This document shows, one piece after another, positions 28,939 to 43,785 of a DNA stretch of 64,000 nt. The notes under the pieces were generated by a model. It was given only the letters and a program-made list of their open reading frames with translations, was not told the origin of the DNA and did no database searches. Each line of letters begins with the position of its first letter. Position 1 is the stretch's first letter. The position numbers and the translations under genes are program-made. Source of the DNA: Nematostella vectensis (lineage: Eukaryota > Cnidaria > Anthozoa > Actiniaria > Edwardsiidae); NCBI RefSeq assembly GCF_932526225.1, contig NC_064038.1, positions 16,729,075 to 16,793,074 of the forward strand, written 5' to 3'.

Positions 28939-31900
28939 GGTTTACTATCATACCAGTATGGGTTTGCTATCATACCAGTATGGGTTTGCTATCATACCAG
29001 TATGGGTTTACTATCATACCAGTATGGGTTTGCTATCATACCCGTATAGGTTTGCTATCATACCAGTAGGGTTTACTATCATACCAATAGGGTTTACTAT
29101 CATACCAGTAGGGTTTACTATCATACCAGTAGGGTTTACTATCATACCAGTAGGGTTTACTATCATACCAGTATGGGTTTGCCATCATACCAGTATGGGT
29201 TTACATACCAGTATGGGTTTACTATCATACCAGTATGGAATATGCTATCATACCAGTATGAGTTTGCTATCATACCAGTATGGGTTTGCCATTATACCAG
29301 TATGGGTTTGCCATCATACCAGTATGGGTTTACTATCATACCATTATGGGTTTGCTATCATACCAGTATGGGTTTACTATCATACCAGTATGGGTTTACT
29401 ATCATACCAGTATGGGTTTGCTATCATACCAGTATGGGTTTGCTATTATACCAGTATGGGTTTGCTATCATACCAGTATGGGTTTACTATCATACCATTA
29501 TGGGTTTGCTATCATACCAGTATGGGTTTACTATCATACCATTATGGGTTTGCTATCATACCAGTATGGGTTTGCCATCATACCAGTATGGGTTTACTAT
29601 CATACCAGTATGGGTTTGCCATCATACCAGTATGGGCTTACTATCATACCAGTTTGGGTTTGCTATCATACCAGTATGGGTTTGCTATCATACCAGTATG
29701 GGTTTGCCATCATACCAGTATTGGTTTGCCATCATACCAGTATGGGTTTGCTATCATACCAGTATGGGTTTAATATCATACCAGTATGGGTTTGCCATCA
29801 TACCAGTATGGGTTTGCCATCATACCAGTATGGGTTTGCCATCATACCAGTAGGGTTTACTATCATACCAGTATGGGTTTGCTATCATACCAGTATGGGT
29901 TTGCTATCATACCAGTATGGGCTTACTATCATACCAGTATGGGTTTGCTATCATACCAGTATGGGTTTACTATCATACCATTATGGGTTTGCTATCATAC
30001 CAGTATGGGTTTGCTATCCTACCAGTATGGGTTTGCTATCATACCAGTATGGGTTTGCTATCATACCAGTATGGGTTTGCTATCATACCAGTATGGGTTT
30101 ACTATCATACAAGTATGGGTTTACTATCATACCATTATGGGTTTGCTATCATACCAGTATGGGTTTGCCATCATACCAGTATGGGTTTACTATCATACCA
30201 GTAGGGTTTACTATCATACCAGTAGGGTTTACCATCATAGCAGTATGGGTTTGCTATCATACCAGTATGGGTTTGCTATCATACCAGTATGGGCTTGCTA
30301 TCATACCAGTATGGGTTTACTATCATACCATTATGGGTTTGCTATCATACCAGTATGGGTTTGCCATCATACCAGTATGGGTTTACTATCATACCAGTAG
30401 GGTTTACTATCACACCAGTAGGGTTTACCATCATAGCAGTATTGTGTTTGCTATCATACCAGTATGGGTTTGCTATCATACCAGTAAGGGTTTGCTATCA
30501 TACCAGTATGGGTTTGCCATCATACCAGTATGGGTTTACTATCATACCAGTATGGGTTTACTATCATACCATTATGGGTTTGCCATCATACCAGTATGGG
30601 TTTGCCGTCATACCAGTATTGGTTTGCCATCATACCAGTATGGGTTTGCTATCATACCAGTATGGGTTTACTATCATACCAGTATGGGTTTACTATCATA
30701 CCAGTATGGGTTTACTATCATACCATTATGGGTTTGCTATCATACCAGTATGGGTTTGCCATCATACCAGTATGGGTTTACTATCATACCAGTAGGGTTT
30801 ACTATCATACCAGTAGGGTTTACCATCATAGCAGTATTGTGTTTGCTATCATACCAGTATGGGCTTGCTATCATACCAGTATGGGTTTGCTATCATACCA
30901 GTATAGGTTTGCTATCATACCAGTATGGGTTTACTATCATACCAGTATGGGTTTACTATCATACCATTATGGGTTTGCTATCATACCAGTATTGGTTTGC
31001 CATCATACCAGTATGGGTTTACTATCATAACAGTAGGGTTTACTATCATACCAGTAGGGTTTACCATCATAGCAGTATGGGTTTGCTATCATACCAGTAT
31101 GGGTTTGCTATCATACCAGTATGGGTTTGCTATCATACCAGTATGGGTTTACTATTATACCAGTATGGGTTTACTATCATACCAGTATGAGTTTGCTATT
31201 ATACCAGTATGGGTTTGCCATTATACCAGTATGGGTTTGCCATCATACCAGTATGGATTTACTATCATACCATTATGGGTTTGCTATCATACCAGTATGG
31301 GTTTACTATCATACCAGTATGGGTTTACTATCATACCAGTATGGGTTTGCTATCATACCAGTATGGGTTTGCTATCATACCAGTATGGGCTTGCTATCAT
31401 ACCAGTATGGGTTTACTATCATACCATTATGGGTTTGCTATCATACCAGTATGGGTTTACTATCATACCATTATGGGTTTGCTATCATACCAGTATGGGT
31501 TTGCCATCATACCAGTATGGGTTTGCCGTCATACCAGTATGGGTTTGCTATCATACCATTATGGGTTTGCTATCATACCAGTATGGGTTTGCCATCATAC
31601 CAGTATGGGTTTACTATCATACCAGTAGGGTTTACTATCATACCAGTAGGGTTTACCATCATAGCAGTATGGGTTTGCTATCATACCAGTATGGGTTTGC
31701 TATCATACCAGTATGGGTTTGCTATCATACCAGTATAGGTTTGCTATCATACCAGTATGGGTTTACTATCATACCAGTATGGGTTTACTATCATACCAGT
31801 ATGGGTTTACCATCATAGCAGTATGGGTTTGCTATCATACCAGTATGGGTTTGCTATTATACCAGTATGGGTTTGCTATCATACCAGTATGGGTTTACCA

Positions 31901-34900
31901 TCATAGCAGTATGGGTTTGCTATCATACCAGTATGGGTTTGCTATCCTACCAGTATGGGTTTGCTATCATACCAGTATGGGTTTGCTATCATACCAGTAT
32001 GGGTTTGCTATCATACCAGTATGGGTTTACTATCATACAAGTATGGGTTTACTATCATACCATTATGGGTTTGCTATCATACCAGTATGGGTTTGCCATC
32101 ATACCAGTATGGGTTTACTATCATACCAGTAGGGTTTACTATCATACCAGTAGGGTTTACCATCATAGCAGTATGGGTTTGCTATCATACCAGTATGGGT
32201 TTGCTATCATACCAGTATGGGCTTGCTATCATACCAGTATGGGTTTACTATCATACCATTATGGGTTTGCTATCATACCAGTATGGGTTTGCCATCATAC
32301 CAGTATGGGTTTACTATCATACCAGTAGGGTTTACTATCACACCAGTAGGGTTTACCATCATAGCAGTATTGTGTTTGCTATCATACCAGTATGGGTTTG
32401 CTATCATACCAGTAAGGGTTTGCTATCATACCAGTATGGGTTTGCTATCATACCAGTATGGGTTTACTATCATACCAGTATGGGTTTACTATCATACCAT
32501 TATGGGTTTGCTATCATACCAGTATGGGTTTGCCATCATACCAGTATGGGTTTACTATCATACCAGTAGGGTTTACTATCATACCAGTAGGGTTTACCAT
32601 CATAGCAGTATGGGTTTGCTATCATACCAGTATGGGTTTGCTATCATACCAGTATGGGTTTGCTATCATACCAGTATGGGTTTACTATTATACCAGTATG
32701 GGTTTACTATCATACCAGTATGGGTTTGCTATCATACCAGTATGGGTTTCCTATCATACCAGTATGGGTTTACTATCATACCATTATGGGTTTGCTATCA
32801 TACCAGTATGGGTTTACTATCATACCAGTATGGGTTTACTATCATACCAGTATGGGTTTGCTATCATACCAGTATGGGTTTGCTATCATACCAGTATGGG
32901 TTTACTATCATACCAGTATGGGTTTACCATCATAGCAGTATGGGTTTGCTATCATACCAATATGGGTTTGCTATGATACCAGTATGGGTTTGCTATCATA
33001 CCAGTATGGGTTTACCATCATAGCAGTATGGGTTTGCTATCATACCAGTATGGGTTTACTATCATACCAGTATGAGTTTGCTATCATACCAGTATGGGTT
33101 TGCCATGATACCAGTATGGGTTTGCCATCATACCAGTATGGGTTTACTATCATACCATTATGGGTTTGCTATCATACCAGTATGGGTTTGCCATCATACC
33201 AGTATGGGTTTACTATCATACCAGTAGGGTTTACTATCATACCAGTAGGGTTTACCATCATAGCAGTATGGGTTTGCTATCATACCAGTATGGGTTTGCT
33301 ATCATACCAGTATGGGTTTGCTATCATACCAGTATGGGTTTACTATCATACCATTACGGGTTTGCTATCATACCAGTATGGGTTTGCCATCATACCAGTA
33401 TGGGTTTACTATCATACCAGTAGGGTTTACTATCACACCAGTAGGGTTTACCATCATAGCAGTATTGTGTTTGCTATCATACCAGTATGGGTTTGCTATC
33501 ATACCAGTATGGGTTTGCTATCATACCAGTATGGGTTTGCTATCATACCAGTATGGGTTTACTATCATACCAGTATGGGTTTACTATCATACCATTATGG
33601 GTTTGCTATCATACCAGTATGGGTTTGCCATCATACCAGTATGGGTTTACTATCATACCAGTAGGGTTTACTATCATACCAGTAGGGTTTACTATCATAG
33701 CAGTATGGGTTTGCTATCATACCAGTATGGGTTTGCCATCATACCAGTATGGGTTTACTATCATACCAGTATGGGTTTACTATCATACCAGTATGGGTTT
33801 ACTATCATACCAGTATGGGTTTACTATCATACCAGTATGGGTTTGCTATCATACCAGTAGGGTTTACTATCATACCAGTATGGGTTTGCCATCATACCAG
33901 TATGGGTTTGCTATCATACCAGTTTTGTTTTGCCGTCATACCAGTATGGGTTTGCTATTATACCAGTATGGGTTTGCCATCATACCAGTATGGGTTTTCC
34001 ATCATACCAGTATGGGTTTGCTTTCATACCAGTATGGGTTTGCCATCATACCAGTATGGGTTCACTATCATACCAGTAGGGTTTACTATCATACCAGTAG
34101 GTTTTACCATCATAGCAGTATGGGTTTGCTATCATACCAGTATGGGTTTGCTATCATACCAGTATGGGTTTGCTATCATACCAGTATGGGTTTACTATTA
34201 TACCAGTATGGGTTTACTATCATACCAGTATAAGTTTGCTATCATACCAGTATGGTTTGCTATCATACCAGTATGGGTTTACTATCATACCAGTATGGGT
34301 TTACTATCATACCATTATGGGTTTGCTATCATACCAGTATGGGTTTGCCATCATACCAGTATGGGTTTACTATCATACCAGTATGGTTTACTATCATACC
34401 AGTAGGGTTTACCATCATAGCAGTATTGTGTTTGCTATCATACCAGTATGGGTTTGCTATCATACCAGTATGGGTTTGCTATCATACCAGTATGGGTTTA
34501 CTATCATACCAGTATGGGTTTACTATCATACCATTATGGGTTTGCTATCATATCAGTATGGGTTTGCCATCATACCAGTATGGGTTTACTATCATACCAG
34601 TAGGGTTTACTATCATACCAGTAGGGTTTACTATCATAGCAGTATGGGTTTGCTATCATACCAGTATGGGTTTGCCATCATACCAGTATGGGTTTACTAT
34701 CATACCAGTATGGGTTTACTATCATACCAGTATGGGTTTACTATCATACCAGTATGGGTTTACTATCATACCAGTATGGGTTTGCTATCATACCAGTAGG
34801 GTTTACTATCATACCAGTATGGGTTTGCCATCATACCAGTATGGGTTTGCTATCATACCAGTTTTGTTTTGCCGTCATACCAGTATGGGTTTGCTATTAT

Positions 34901-34950
34901 ACCAGTATGGGTTTGCCATCATACCAGTATGGGTTTTCCATCATACCAGT
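23625..34950 (+). repeat. Long-range super-repeat, 20,161-bp offset, copy 1
   Basis: About 11.3 kb whose order of variants is reproduced at 43786-55111, offset by exactly 20,161 bp at every landmark checked: for example the five-unit 21-bp run (29062 and 49223), the 18-bp unit (29189 and 49350) and the CAGTTTTGTTTTG unit (33921 and 54082). The offset equals the sum of three successive higher-order steps, 7,218 + 5,693 + 7,250. Only isolated base changes are visible. Confidence 0.88.
29062..29166 (+). repeat. Run of five 21-bp units
   Basis: Five consecutive 21-bp monomers of the CAGTAGGGTTTACT type, the second reading CAATAGGG. It is followed, after one normal unit, by an 18-bp unit (29189-29206, tail shortened to ACAT) and a 23-bp unit containing GGAATATG. 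This composite signature marks a specific place in the higher-order pattern. Confidence 0.9.
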
Positions 34951-37900
34951 ATGGGTTTGCTATCATACCAGTATGGGTTTGCCATTATACCAGTATGGGT
35001 TTGCCATCATACCAGTATGGGTTTACTATCATACCATTATGGGTTTGCTATCATACCAGTATGGGTTTACTATCATACCAGTATGGGTTTACTATCATAC
35101 CAGTATGGGTTTGCTATCATACCAGTATGGGTTTGCTATCATACCAGTATGGGTTTGCTATCATACCAGTATGGGTTTACTATCATACCATTATGGGTTT
35201 GCTATCATACCAGTATGGGTTTACTATCATACCATTATGGGTTTGCTATCATACCAGTATGGGTTTGCCATCATACCAGTATGGGTTTACTATCATACCA
35301 GTATGGGTTTGCCATCATACCAGTATGGGCTTACTATCATACCAGTTTGGGTTTGCTATCATACCAGTATGGGTTTGCTATCATACCAGTATGGGTTTGC
35401 CATCATACCAGTATTGGTTTGCCATCATACCAGTATGGGTTTGCTATCATACCAGTATGGGTTTAATATCATACCAGTATGGGTTTGCCATCATACCAGT
35501 ATGGGTTTGCCATCATACCAGTATGGGTTTGCCATCATACCAGTAGGGTTTACTATCATACCAGTATGGGTTTGCTATCATACCAGTATGGGTTTGCTAT
35601 CATACCAGTATGGGCTTACTATCATACCAGTATGGGTTTGCTATCATACCAGTATGGGTTTACTATCATACCATTATGGGTTTGCTATCATACCAGTATG
35701 GGTTTGCTATCCTACCAGTATGGGTTTGCTATCATACCAGTATGGGTTTGCTATCATACCAGTATGGGTTTGCTATCATACCAGTATGGGTTTACTATCA
35801 TACAAGTATGGGTTTACTATCATACCATTATGGGTTTGCTATCATACCAGTATGGGTTTGCCATCATACCAGTATGGGTTTACTATCATACCAGTAGGGT
35901 TTACTATCATACCAGTAGGGTTTACCATCATAGCAGTATGGGTTTGCTATCATACCAGTATGGGTTTGCTATCATACCAGTATGGGCTTGCTATCATACC
36001 AGTATGGGTTTACTATCATACCATTATGGGTTTGCTATCATACCAGTATGGGTTTGCCATCATACCAGTATGGGTTTACTATCATACCAGTAGGGTTTAC
36101 TATCACACCAGTAGGGTTTACCATCATAGCAGTATTGTGTTTGCTATCATACCAGTATGGGTTTGCTATCATACCAGTAAGGGTTTGCTATCATACCAGT
36201 ATGGGTTTGCCATCATACCAGTATGGGTTTACTATCATACCAGTATGGGTTTACTATCATACCATTATGGGTTTGCCATCATACCAGTATGGGTTTGCCG
36301 TCATACCAGTATTGGTTTGCCATCATACCAGTATGGGTTTGCTATCATACCAGTATGGGTTTACTATCATACCAGTATGGGTTTACTATCATACCAGTAT
36401 GGGTTTACTATCATACCATTATGGGTTTGCTATCATACCAGTATGGGTTTGCCATCATACCAGTATGGGTTTACTATCATACCAGTAGGGTTTACTATCA
36501 TACCAGTAGGGTTTACCATCATAGCAGTATTGTGTTTGCTATCATACCAGTATGGGCTTGCTATCATACCAGTATGGGTTTGCTATCATACCAGTATAGG
36601 TTTGCTATCATACCAGTATGGGTTTACTATCATACCAGTATGGGTTTACTATCATACCATTATGGGTTTGCTATCATACCAGTATTGGTTTGCCATCATA
36701 CCAGTATGGGTTTACTATCATAACAGTAGGGTTTACTATCATACCAGTAGGGTTTACCATCATAGCAGTATGGGTTTGCTATCATACCAGTATGGGTTTG
36801 CTATCATACCAGTATGGGTTTGCTATCATACCAGTATGGGTTTACTATTATACCAGTATGGGTTTACTATCATACCAGTATGAGTTTGCTATTATACCAG
36901 TATGGGTTTGCCATTATACCAGTATGGGTTTGCCATCATACCAGTATGGATTTACTATCATACCATTATGGGTTTGCTATCATACCAGTATGGGTTTACT
37001 ATCATACCAGTATGGGTTTACTATCATACCAGTATGGGTTTGCTATCATACCAGTATGGGTTTGCTATCATACCAGTATGGGCTTGCTATCATACCAGTA
37101 TGGGTTTACTATCATACCATTATGGGTTTGCTATCATACCAGTATGGGTTTACTATCATACCATTATGGGTTTGCTATCATACCAGTATGGGTTTGCCAT
37201 CATACCAGTATGGGTTTGCCGTCATACCAGTATGGGTTTGCTATCATACCATTATGGGTTTGCTATCATACCAGTATGGGTTTGCCATCATACCAGTATG
37301 GGTTTACTATCATACCAGTAGGGTTTACTATCATACCAGTAGGGTTTACCATCATAGCAGTATGGGTTTGCTATCATACCAGTATGGGTTTGCTATCATA
37401 CCAGTATGGGTTTGCTATCATACCAGTATAGGTTTGCTATCATACCAGTATGGGTTTACTATCATACCAGTATGGGTTTACTATCATACCAGTATGGGTT
37501 TACCATCATAGCAGTATGGGTTTGCTATCATACCAGTATGGGTTTGCTATTATACCAGTATGGGTTTGCTATCATACCAGTATGGGTTTACCATCATAGC
37601 AGTATGGGTTTGCTATCATACCAGTATGGGTTTGCTATCCTACCAGTATGGGTTTGCTATCATACCAGTATGGGTTTGCTATCATACCAGTATGGGTTTG
37701 CTATCATACCAGTATGGGTTTACTATCATACAAGTATGGGTTTACTATCATACCATTATGGGTTTGCTATCATACCAGTATGGGTTTGCCATCATACCAG
37801 TATGGGTTTACTATCATACCAGTAGGGTTTACTATCATACCAGTAGGGTTTACCATCATAGCAGTATGGGTTTGCTATCATACCAGTATGGGTTTGCTAT

Positions 37901-40029
37901 CATACCAGTATGGGCTTGCTATCATACCAGTATGGGTTTACTATCATACCATTATGGGTTTGCTATCATACCAGTATGGGTTTGCCATCATACCAGTATG
38001 GGTTTACTATCATACCAGTAGGGTTTACTATCACACCAGTAGGGTTTACCATCATAGCAGTATTGTGTTTGCTATCATACCAGTATGGGTTTGCTATCAT
38101 ACCAGTAAGGGTTTGCTATCATACCAGTATGGGTTTGCTATCATACCAGTATGGGTTTACTATCATACCAGTATGGGTTTACTATCATACCATTATGGGT
38201 TTGCTATCATACCAGTATGGGTTTGCCATCATACCAGTATGGGTTTACTATCATACCAGTAGGGTTTACTATCATACCAGTAGGGTTTACCATCATAGCA
38301 GTATGGGTTTGCTATCATACCAGTATGGGTTTGCTATCATACCAGTATGGGTTTGCTATCATACCAGTATGGGTTTACTATTATACCAGTATGGGTTTAC
38401 TATCATACCAGTATGGGTTTGCTATCATACCAGTATGGGTTTCCTATCATACCAGTATGGGTTTACTATCATACCATTATGGGTTTGCTATCATACCAGT
38501 ATGGGTTTACTATCATACCAGTATGGGTTTACTATCATACCAGTATGGGTTTGCTATCATACCAGTATGGGTTTGCTATCATACCAGTATGGGTTTACTA
38601 TCATACCAGTATGGGTTTACCATCATAGCAGTATGGGTTTGCTATCATACCAATATGGGTTTGCTATGATACCAGTATGGGTTTGCTATCATACCAGTAT
38701 GGGTTTACCATCATAGCAGTATGGGTTTGCTATCATACCAGTATGGGTTTACTATCATACCAGTATGAGTTTGCTATCATACCAGTATGGGTTTGCCATG
38801 ATACCAGTATGGGTTTGCCATCATACCAGTATGGGTTTACTATCATACCATTATGGGTTTGCTATCATACCAGTATGGGTTTGCCATCATACCAGTATGG
38901 GTTTACTATCATACCAGTAGGGTTTACTATCATACCAGTAGGGTTTACCATCATAGCAGTATGGGTTTGCTATCATACCAGTATGGGTTTGCTATCATAC
39001 CAGTATGGGTTTGCTATCATACCAGTATGGGTTTACTATCATACCATTACGGGTTTGCTATCATACCAGTATGGGTTTGCCATCATACCAGTATGGGTTT
39101 ACTATCATACCAGTAGGGTTTACTATCACACCAGTAGGGTTTACCATCATAGCAGTATTGTGTTTGCTATCATACCAGTATGGGTTTGCTATCATACCAG
39201 TATGGGTTTGCTATCATACCAGTATGGGTTTGCTATCATACCAGTATGGGTTTACTATCATACCAGTATGGGTTTACTATCATACCATTATGGGTTTGCT
39301 ATCATACCAGTATGGGTTTGCCATCATACCAGTATGGGTTTACTATCATACCAGTAGGGTTTACTATCATACCAGTAGGGTTTACTATCATAGCAGTATG
39401 GGTTTGCTATCATACCAGTATGGGTTTGCCATCATACCAGTATGGGTTTACTATCATACCAGTATGGGTTTACTATCATACCAGTATGGGTTTACTATCA
39501 TACCAGTATGGGTTTACTATCATACCAGTATGGGTTTGCTATCATACCAGTAGGGTTTACTATCATACCAGTATGGGTTTGCCATCATACCAGTATGGGT
39601 TTGCTATCATACCAGTTTTGTTTTGCCGTCATACCAGTATGGGTTTGCTATTATACCAGTATGGGTTTGCCATCATACCAGTATGGGTTTTCCATCATAC
39701 CAGTATGGGTTTGCTTTCATACCAGTATGGGTTTGCCATCATACCAGTATGGGTTCACTATCATACCAGTAGGGTTTACTATCATACCAGTAGGTTTTAC
39801 CATCATAGCAGTATGGGTTTGCTATCATACCAGTATGGGTTTGCTATCATACCAGTATGGGTTTGCTATCATACCAGTATGGGTTTACTATTATACCAGT
39901 ATGGGTTTACTATCATACCAGTATAAGTTTGCTATCATACCAGTATGGTTTGCTATCATACCAGTATGGGTTTACTATCATACCAGTATGGGTTTACTAT
40001 CATACCATTATGGGTTTGCTATCATACCA

Positions 40030-43000
40030 GTATGGGTTTGCTATCATACCAGTATGGGTTTGCTATCATACCAGTATGGGTTTGCTATCATACCAGTATG
40101 GGTTTACTATCATACAAGTATGGGTTTACTATCATACCATTATGGGTTTGCTATCATACCAGTATGGGTTTGCCATCATACCAGTATGGGTTTACTATCA
40201 TACCAGTAGGGTTTACTATCATACCAGTATGGGTTTGCTATTATACCAGTATGGGTTTGCTATCATACCAGTATGGGTATACTATCATACCAGTATGGGT
40301 TTACTATCATACCATTATGGGTTTGCTATCATACCAGTATGGGTTTGCCATCATACCAGTATGGGTTTACTATCATACCAGTAGGGTTTACCATCATAGC
40401 AGTATGGGTTTGCTATCATACCAGTATGGGTTTGCTATCCTACCAGTATGGGTTTGCTATCATACCAGTATGGGTTTGCTATCATACCAGTATGGGATTG
40501 TTATCATACCAGTAGGGTTTACTATCATACCAGTATGGGTTTACTATCATACCAGTATGGGTTTGCCATCATACCAGTATGGGCTTACTATCATACCAGT
40601 TTGGGTTTGCTATCATACCAGTATGGGTTTGCTATCATACCAGTATGGGTTTGCCATCATACCAGTATTGGTTTGCCATCATACCAGTATGGGTTTGCTA
40701 TCATACCAGTATGGGTTTAATATCATACCAGTATGGGTTTGCCATCATACCAGTATGGGTTTGCCATCATACCAGTATGGGTTTGCCATCATACCAGTAG
40801 GGTTTACTATCATACCAGTATGCGTTTGCTATCATACCAGTATGGGTTTGCTATCATACCAGTATGGGCTTACTATCATACCAGTATGGGTTTGCTATCA
40901 TACCAGTATGGGTTTGCCATCATACCAGTATGGGTTTGCTATCATACCAGTATGGGTTTAATATCATACCAGTATGGGTTTGCCATCATACCAGTATGGG
41001 TTTGCCATCATACCAGTATGGGTTTGCCATCATACCAGTAGGGTTTACTATCATACCAGTATGGGTTTGCCATCATACCAGTATGGGTTTGCCATCATAC
41101 CAGTATGGGTTTGCCATCATACCAGTATGGGTTTGCCATCATACCAGTATGGGTTTGCCATCATACCAGTATGGGTTTGCCGTCATACCAGTATGGGTTT
41201 GCTATCATACCAGTATGGGTTTGCTATCATACCAGTATGGGTTTGCTATCATACCAGTATGGGTTTCCTATCATACCAGTATGGGTTTACTATCATACCA
41301 TTATGGGTTTGCTATCATACCAGTATGGGTTTACTATCATACCAGTATGGGTTTACTATCATACCAGTATGGGTTTCCTATCATACCAGTATGGGTTTAC
41401 TATCATACCATTATGGGTTTGCTATCATACCAGTATGGGTTTCCCATCATACCAGTAGGGTTTACTATCATACCAGTATGGGTTTGCCATCATACCAGTA
41501 TGGGTTTGCTATCATACCAGTTTTGTTTTGCCGTCATACCAGTATGGGTTTGCTATTATACCAGTATGGGTTTGCCATCATACCAGTATGGGTTTGCCAT
41601 CATACCAGTATGGGTTTGCCGTCATACCAGTATTGGTTTGCCATCATACCAGTATGGGTTTGCTATCATACCAGTATGGGTTTACTATCATACCAGTATG
41701 GGTTTACTATCATACCAGTATGGGTTTACTATCATACCATTATGGGTTTGCTATCATACCAGTATGGGTTTGCCATCATACCAGTATGGGTTTACTATCA
41801 TACCAGTAGGGTTTACTATCATACCAGTAGGGTTTACCATCATAGCAGTATTGTGTTTGCTATCATACCAGTATGGGCTTGCTATCATACCAGTATGGGT
41901 TTGCTATCATACCAGTATAGGTTTGCTATCATACCAGTATGGGTTTACTATCATACCAGTATGGGTTTACTATCATACCATTATGGGTTTGCTATCATAC
42001 CAGTATGGGTTTGCCATCATACCAGTATGGGTTTACTATCATACCAGTAGGGTTTACTATCATACCAGTAGGGTTTACCATCATAGCAGTATGGGTTTGC
42101 TATCATACCAGTATGGGTTTGCTATCATACCAGTATGGGTTTGCTATCATACCAGTATGGGTTTACTATTATACCAGTATGGGTTTACTATCATACCAGT
42201 ATGAGTTTGCTATCATACCAGTATGGGTTTGCCATTATACCAGTATGGGTTTGCCATCATACCAGTATGGGTTTACTATCATACCATTATGGGTTTGCTA
42301 TCATACCAGTATGGGTTTACTATCATACCAGTATGGGTTTACTATCATACCAGTATGGGTTTGCTATCATACCAGTATGGGTTTGCTATCATACCAGTAT
42401 GGGCTTGCTATCATACCAGTATGGGTTTACTATCATACCATTATGGGTTTGCTATCATACCAGTATGGGTTTACTATCATACCATTATGGGTTTGCTATC
42501 ATACCAGTATGGGTTTGCCATCATACCAGTATGGGTTTACTATCATACCAGTATGGGTTTGCCATCATACCAGTATGGGCTTACTATCATACCAGTTTGG
42601 GTTTGCTATCATACCAGTATGGGTTTGCTATCATACCAGTATGGGTTTGCCATCATACCAGTATTGGTTTGCCATCATACCAGTATGGGTTTGCTATCAT
42701 ACCGGTATGGGTTTAATATCATACCAGTATGGGTTTGCCATCATACCAGTATGGGTTTGCCATCATACCAGTATGGGTTTGCCATCATACCAGTAGGGTT
42801 TACTATCATACCAGTATGGGTTTGCTATCATACCAGTATGGGTTTGCTATCATACCAGTATGGGCTTACTATCATACCAGTATGGGTTTGCTATCATACC
42901 AGTATGGGTTTACTATCATACCATTATGGGTTTGCTATCATACCAGTATGGGTTTGCTATCCTACCAGTATGGGTTTGCTATCATACCAGTATGGGTTTG

Positions 43001-43770
43001 CTATCATACCAGTATGGGTTTGCTATCATACCAGTATGGGTTTACTATCATACAAGTATGGGTTTACTATCATACCATTATGGGTTTGCTATCATACCAG
43101 TATGGGTTTGCCATCATACCAGTATGGGTTTACTATCATACCAGTAGGGTTTACTATCATACCAGTAGGGTTTACCATCATAGCAGTATGGGTTTGCTAT
43201 CATACCAGTATGGGTTTGCTATCATACCAGTATGGGCTTGCTATCATACCAGTATGGGTTTACTATCATACCATTATGGGTTTGCTATCATACCAGTATG
43301 GGTTTGCCATCATACCAGTATGGGTTTACTATCATACCAGTAGGGTTTACTATCACACCAGTAGGGTTTACCATCATAGCAGTATTGTGTTTGCTATCAT
43401 ACCAGTATGGGTTTGCTATCATACCAGTAAGGGTTTGCTATCATACCAGTATGGGTTTGCCATCATACCAGTATGGGTTTACTATCATACCAGTATGGGT
43501 TTACTATCATACCATTATGGGTTTGCCATCATACCAGTATGGGTTTGCCGTCATACCAGTATTGGTTTGCCATCATACCAGTATGGGTTTGCTATCATAC
43601 CAGTATGGGTTTACTATCATACCAGTATGGGTTTACTATCATACCAGTATGGGTTTACTATCATACCATTATGGGTTTGCTATCATACCAGTATGGGTTT
43701 GCCATCATACCAGTATGGGTTTACTATCATACCAGTAGGGTTTACTATCATACCAGTAGGGTTTACCATC
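40030..43770 (+). repeat. Distant copy of 8468-12150
   Basis: Variant order matches the region near 8.5-12.1 kb. The offset is 31,562 bp on the left (CATACAAGT unit at 8549 and 40111) and 31,584 bp on the right, one extra 22-bp unit having been gained within the run of GGGTTTGCCATC units near 41.1 kb. Its left edge is an abrupt switch from another higher-order type at about 40,013-40,042. Confidence 0.8.
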
Positions 43771-43785
43771 ATAGCAGTATTGTGT

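Noticed and set aside
29062-29166. Telomeric repeat, suggested by TAGGGTTT in the 21-bp units
   Set aside because: The motif occurs once per 21 bp inside the satellite unit and never as a pure 6- or 7-bp tandem; it results from loss of one T in the core.
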